A DNA stretch of 6,991 nucleotides, taken from contig JAPYWU010000073.1 in assembly GCA_028276205.1 (NCBI GenBank), positions 1 through 6,991 on the forward strand, read 5' to 3'. The translations under genes and the position numbers were made by a program. The notes under the pieces are model-generated. The model did not search any database and was not told the DNA's origin. It saw only the letters and a list, made by a program, of their open reading frames with translations. The DNA comes from Dictyoglomaceae bacterium. Lineage in GTDB: Bacteria > Dictyoglomota > Dictyoglomia > Dictyoglomales > Dictyoglomaceae. Shown here in pieces: positions 6,887 to 6,991 of this stretch (positions within the stretch are counted from its first letter, which is position 1; each line of letters starts with the position of its first letter).

Positions 6887-6991
6887 ATGCTTTTTCAGGA
6901 GATTATTTTTAAACTCGATGAGTTTTGGCATAAACAAGGATGTATAATTCAACAACCATATGATATAGAAGTCGGAGCTGGTACTATGAAC
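6887..6991 (+). CDS. glyQ: Glycyl-tRNA synthetase alpha subunit, 5' portion
   Basis: Only the first 35 codons are present; the gene runs off the right edge. The visible protein starts MLFQEIIFKLDEFWHKQG and continues CIIQQPYDIEVGAGTMN. This matches the very conserved N-terminus of the alpha subunit of bacterial alpha2beta2 glycyl-tRNA synthetase (FWxxQGCxxxQPYDxEVGAGT). This catalytic subunit charges tRNA-Gly with glycine; the beta subunit gene glyS would be expected next, outside the window. The ATG lies 3 nt after the recO stop with a strong Shine-Dalgarno. The recO-glyQ-glyS order is common in Firmicutes. Confidence 0.96.
   Translation, partial: MLFQEIIFKLDEFWHKQGCIIQQPYDIEVGAGTMN

Noticed and set aside
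1..6991. Defence system, CRISPR array, mobile element or integrated phage
   Set aside because: Every gene is a recognised core function, there are no direct repeats or inverted terminal repeats, and base and codon use look uniform throughout.

Overview
The window is a 7-kb stretch of core bacterial housekeeping DNA carrying ten genes, all on the + strand, with both end genes cut by the window edge. The DNA is very AT-rich. The proteins are rich in Lys, Glu and Ile, and arginine is coded almost entirely by AGA/AGG. These traits, the Firmicute-like gene order and the alpha-subunit type of glycyl-tRNA synthetase suggest a thermophilic, low-GC, Firmicute-like bacterium. Dictyoglomus is my best guess from composition and protein style, but it is an inference that no search here confirms.

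Layout: phoH (3' part, 1-540), ybeY (537-968), dgkA (965-1333), a CNNM/CBS/CorC-HlyC membrane protein (1352-2626), pyrG (2623-4224), cdd (4224-4616), era (4616-5509), deoC (5527-6186), recO (6170-6883), glyQ (5' part, 6887-6991). Junctions are overlaps of 4, 4, 4, 1, 1 and 17 nt or gaps of 18, 17 and 3 nt. No non-coding stretch exceeds 18 nt. I see no terminator, tRNA, rRNA, repeat array, mobile element or riboswitch, so the window reads as the interior of one long, translationally coupled operon.

Functionally the genes fall into three groups. The first is RNA, ribosome and translation work: PhoH ATPase, YbeY endoribonuclease, Era GTPase and GlyRS. The second is envelope and ion work: undecaprenol/diacylglycerol kinase and the CNNM transporter-like protein. 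The third is pyrimidine and deoxyribose metabolism: CTP synthase, cytidine deaminase and deoxyribose-phosphate aldolase. RecO adds DNA repair. The backbone phoH-ybeY-dgkA-cdd-era-recO-glyQ matches the well-known Firmicute (Bacillus subtilis) order. The CNNM gene, pyrG and deoC are additions to it.

The most useful correction is to the CNNM gene. The open frame has no ATG, GTG or TTG early enough to include its conserved first transmembrane segment, and the best start is a CTG at 1352 behind a purine-rich ribosome-binding site. I found no evidence of a previously undescribed system; the points of interest are this start codon, the hybrid gene order and the pyrimidine insertions.
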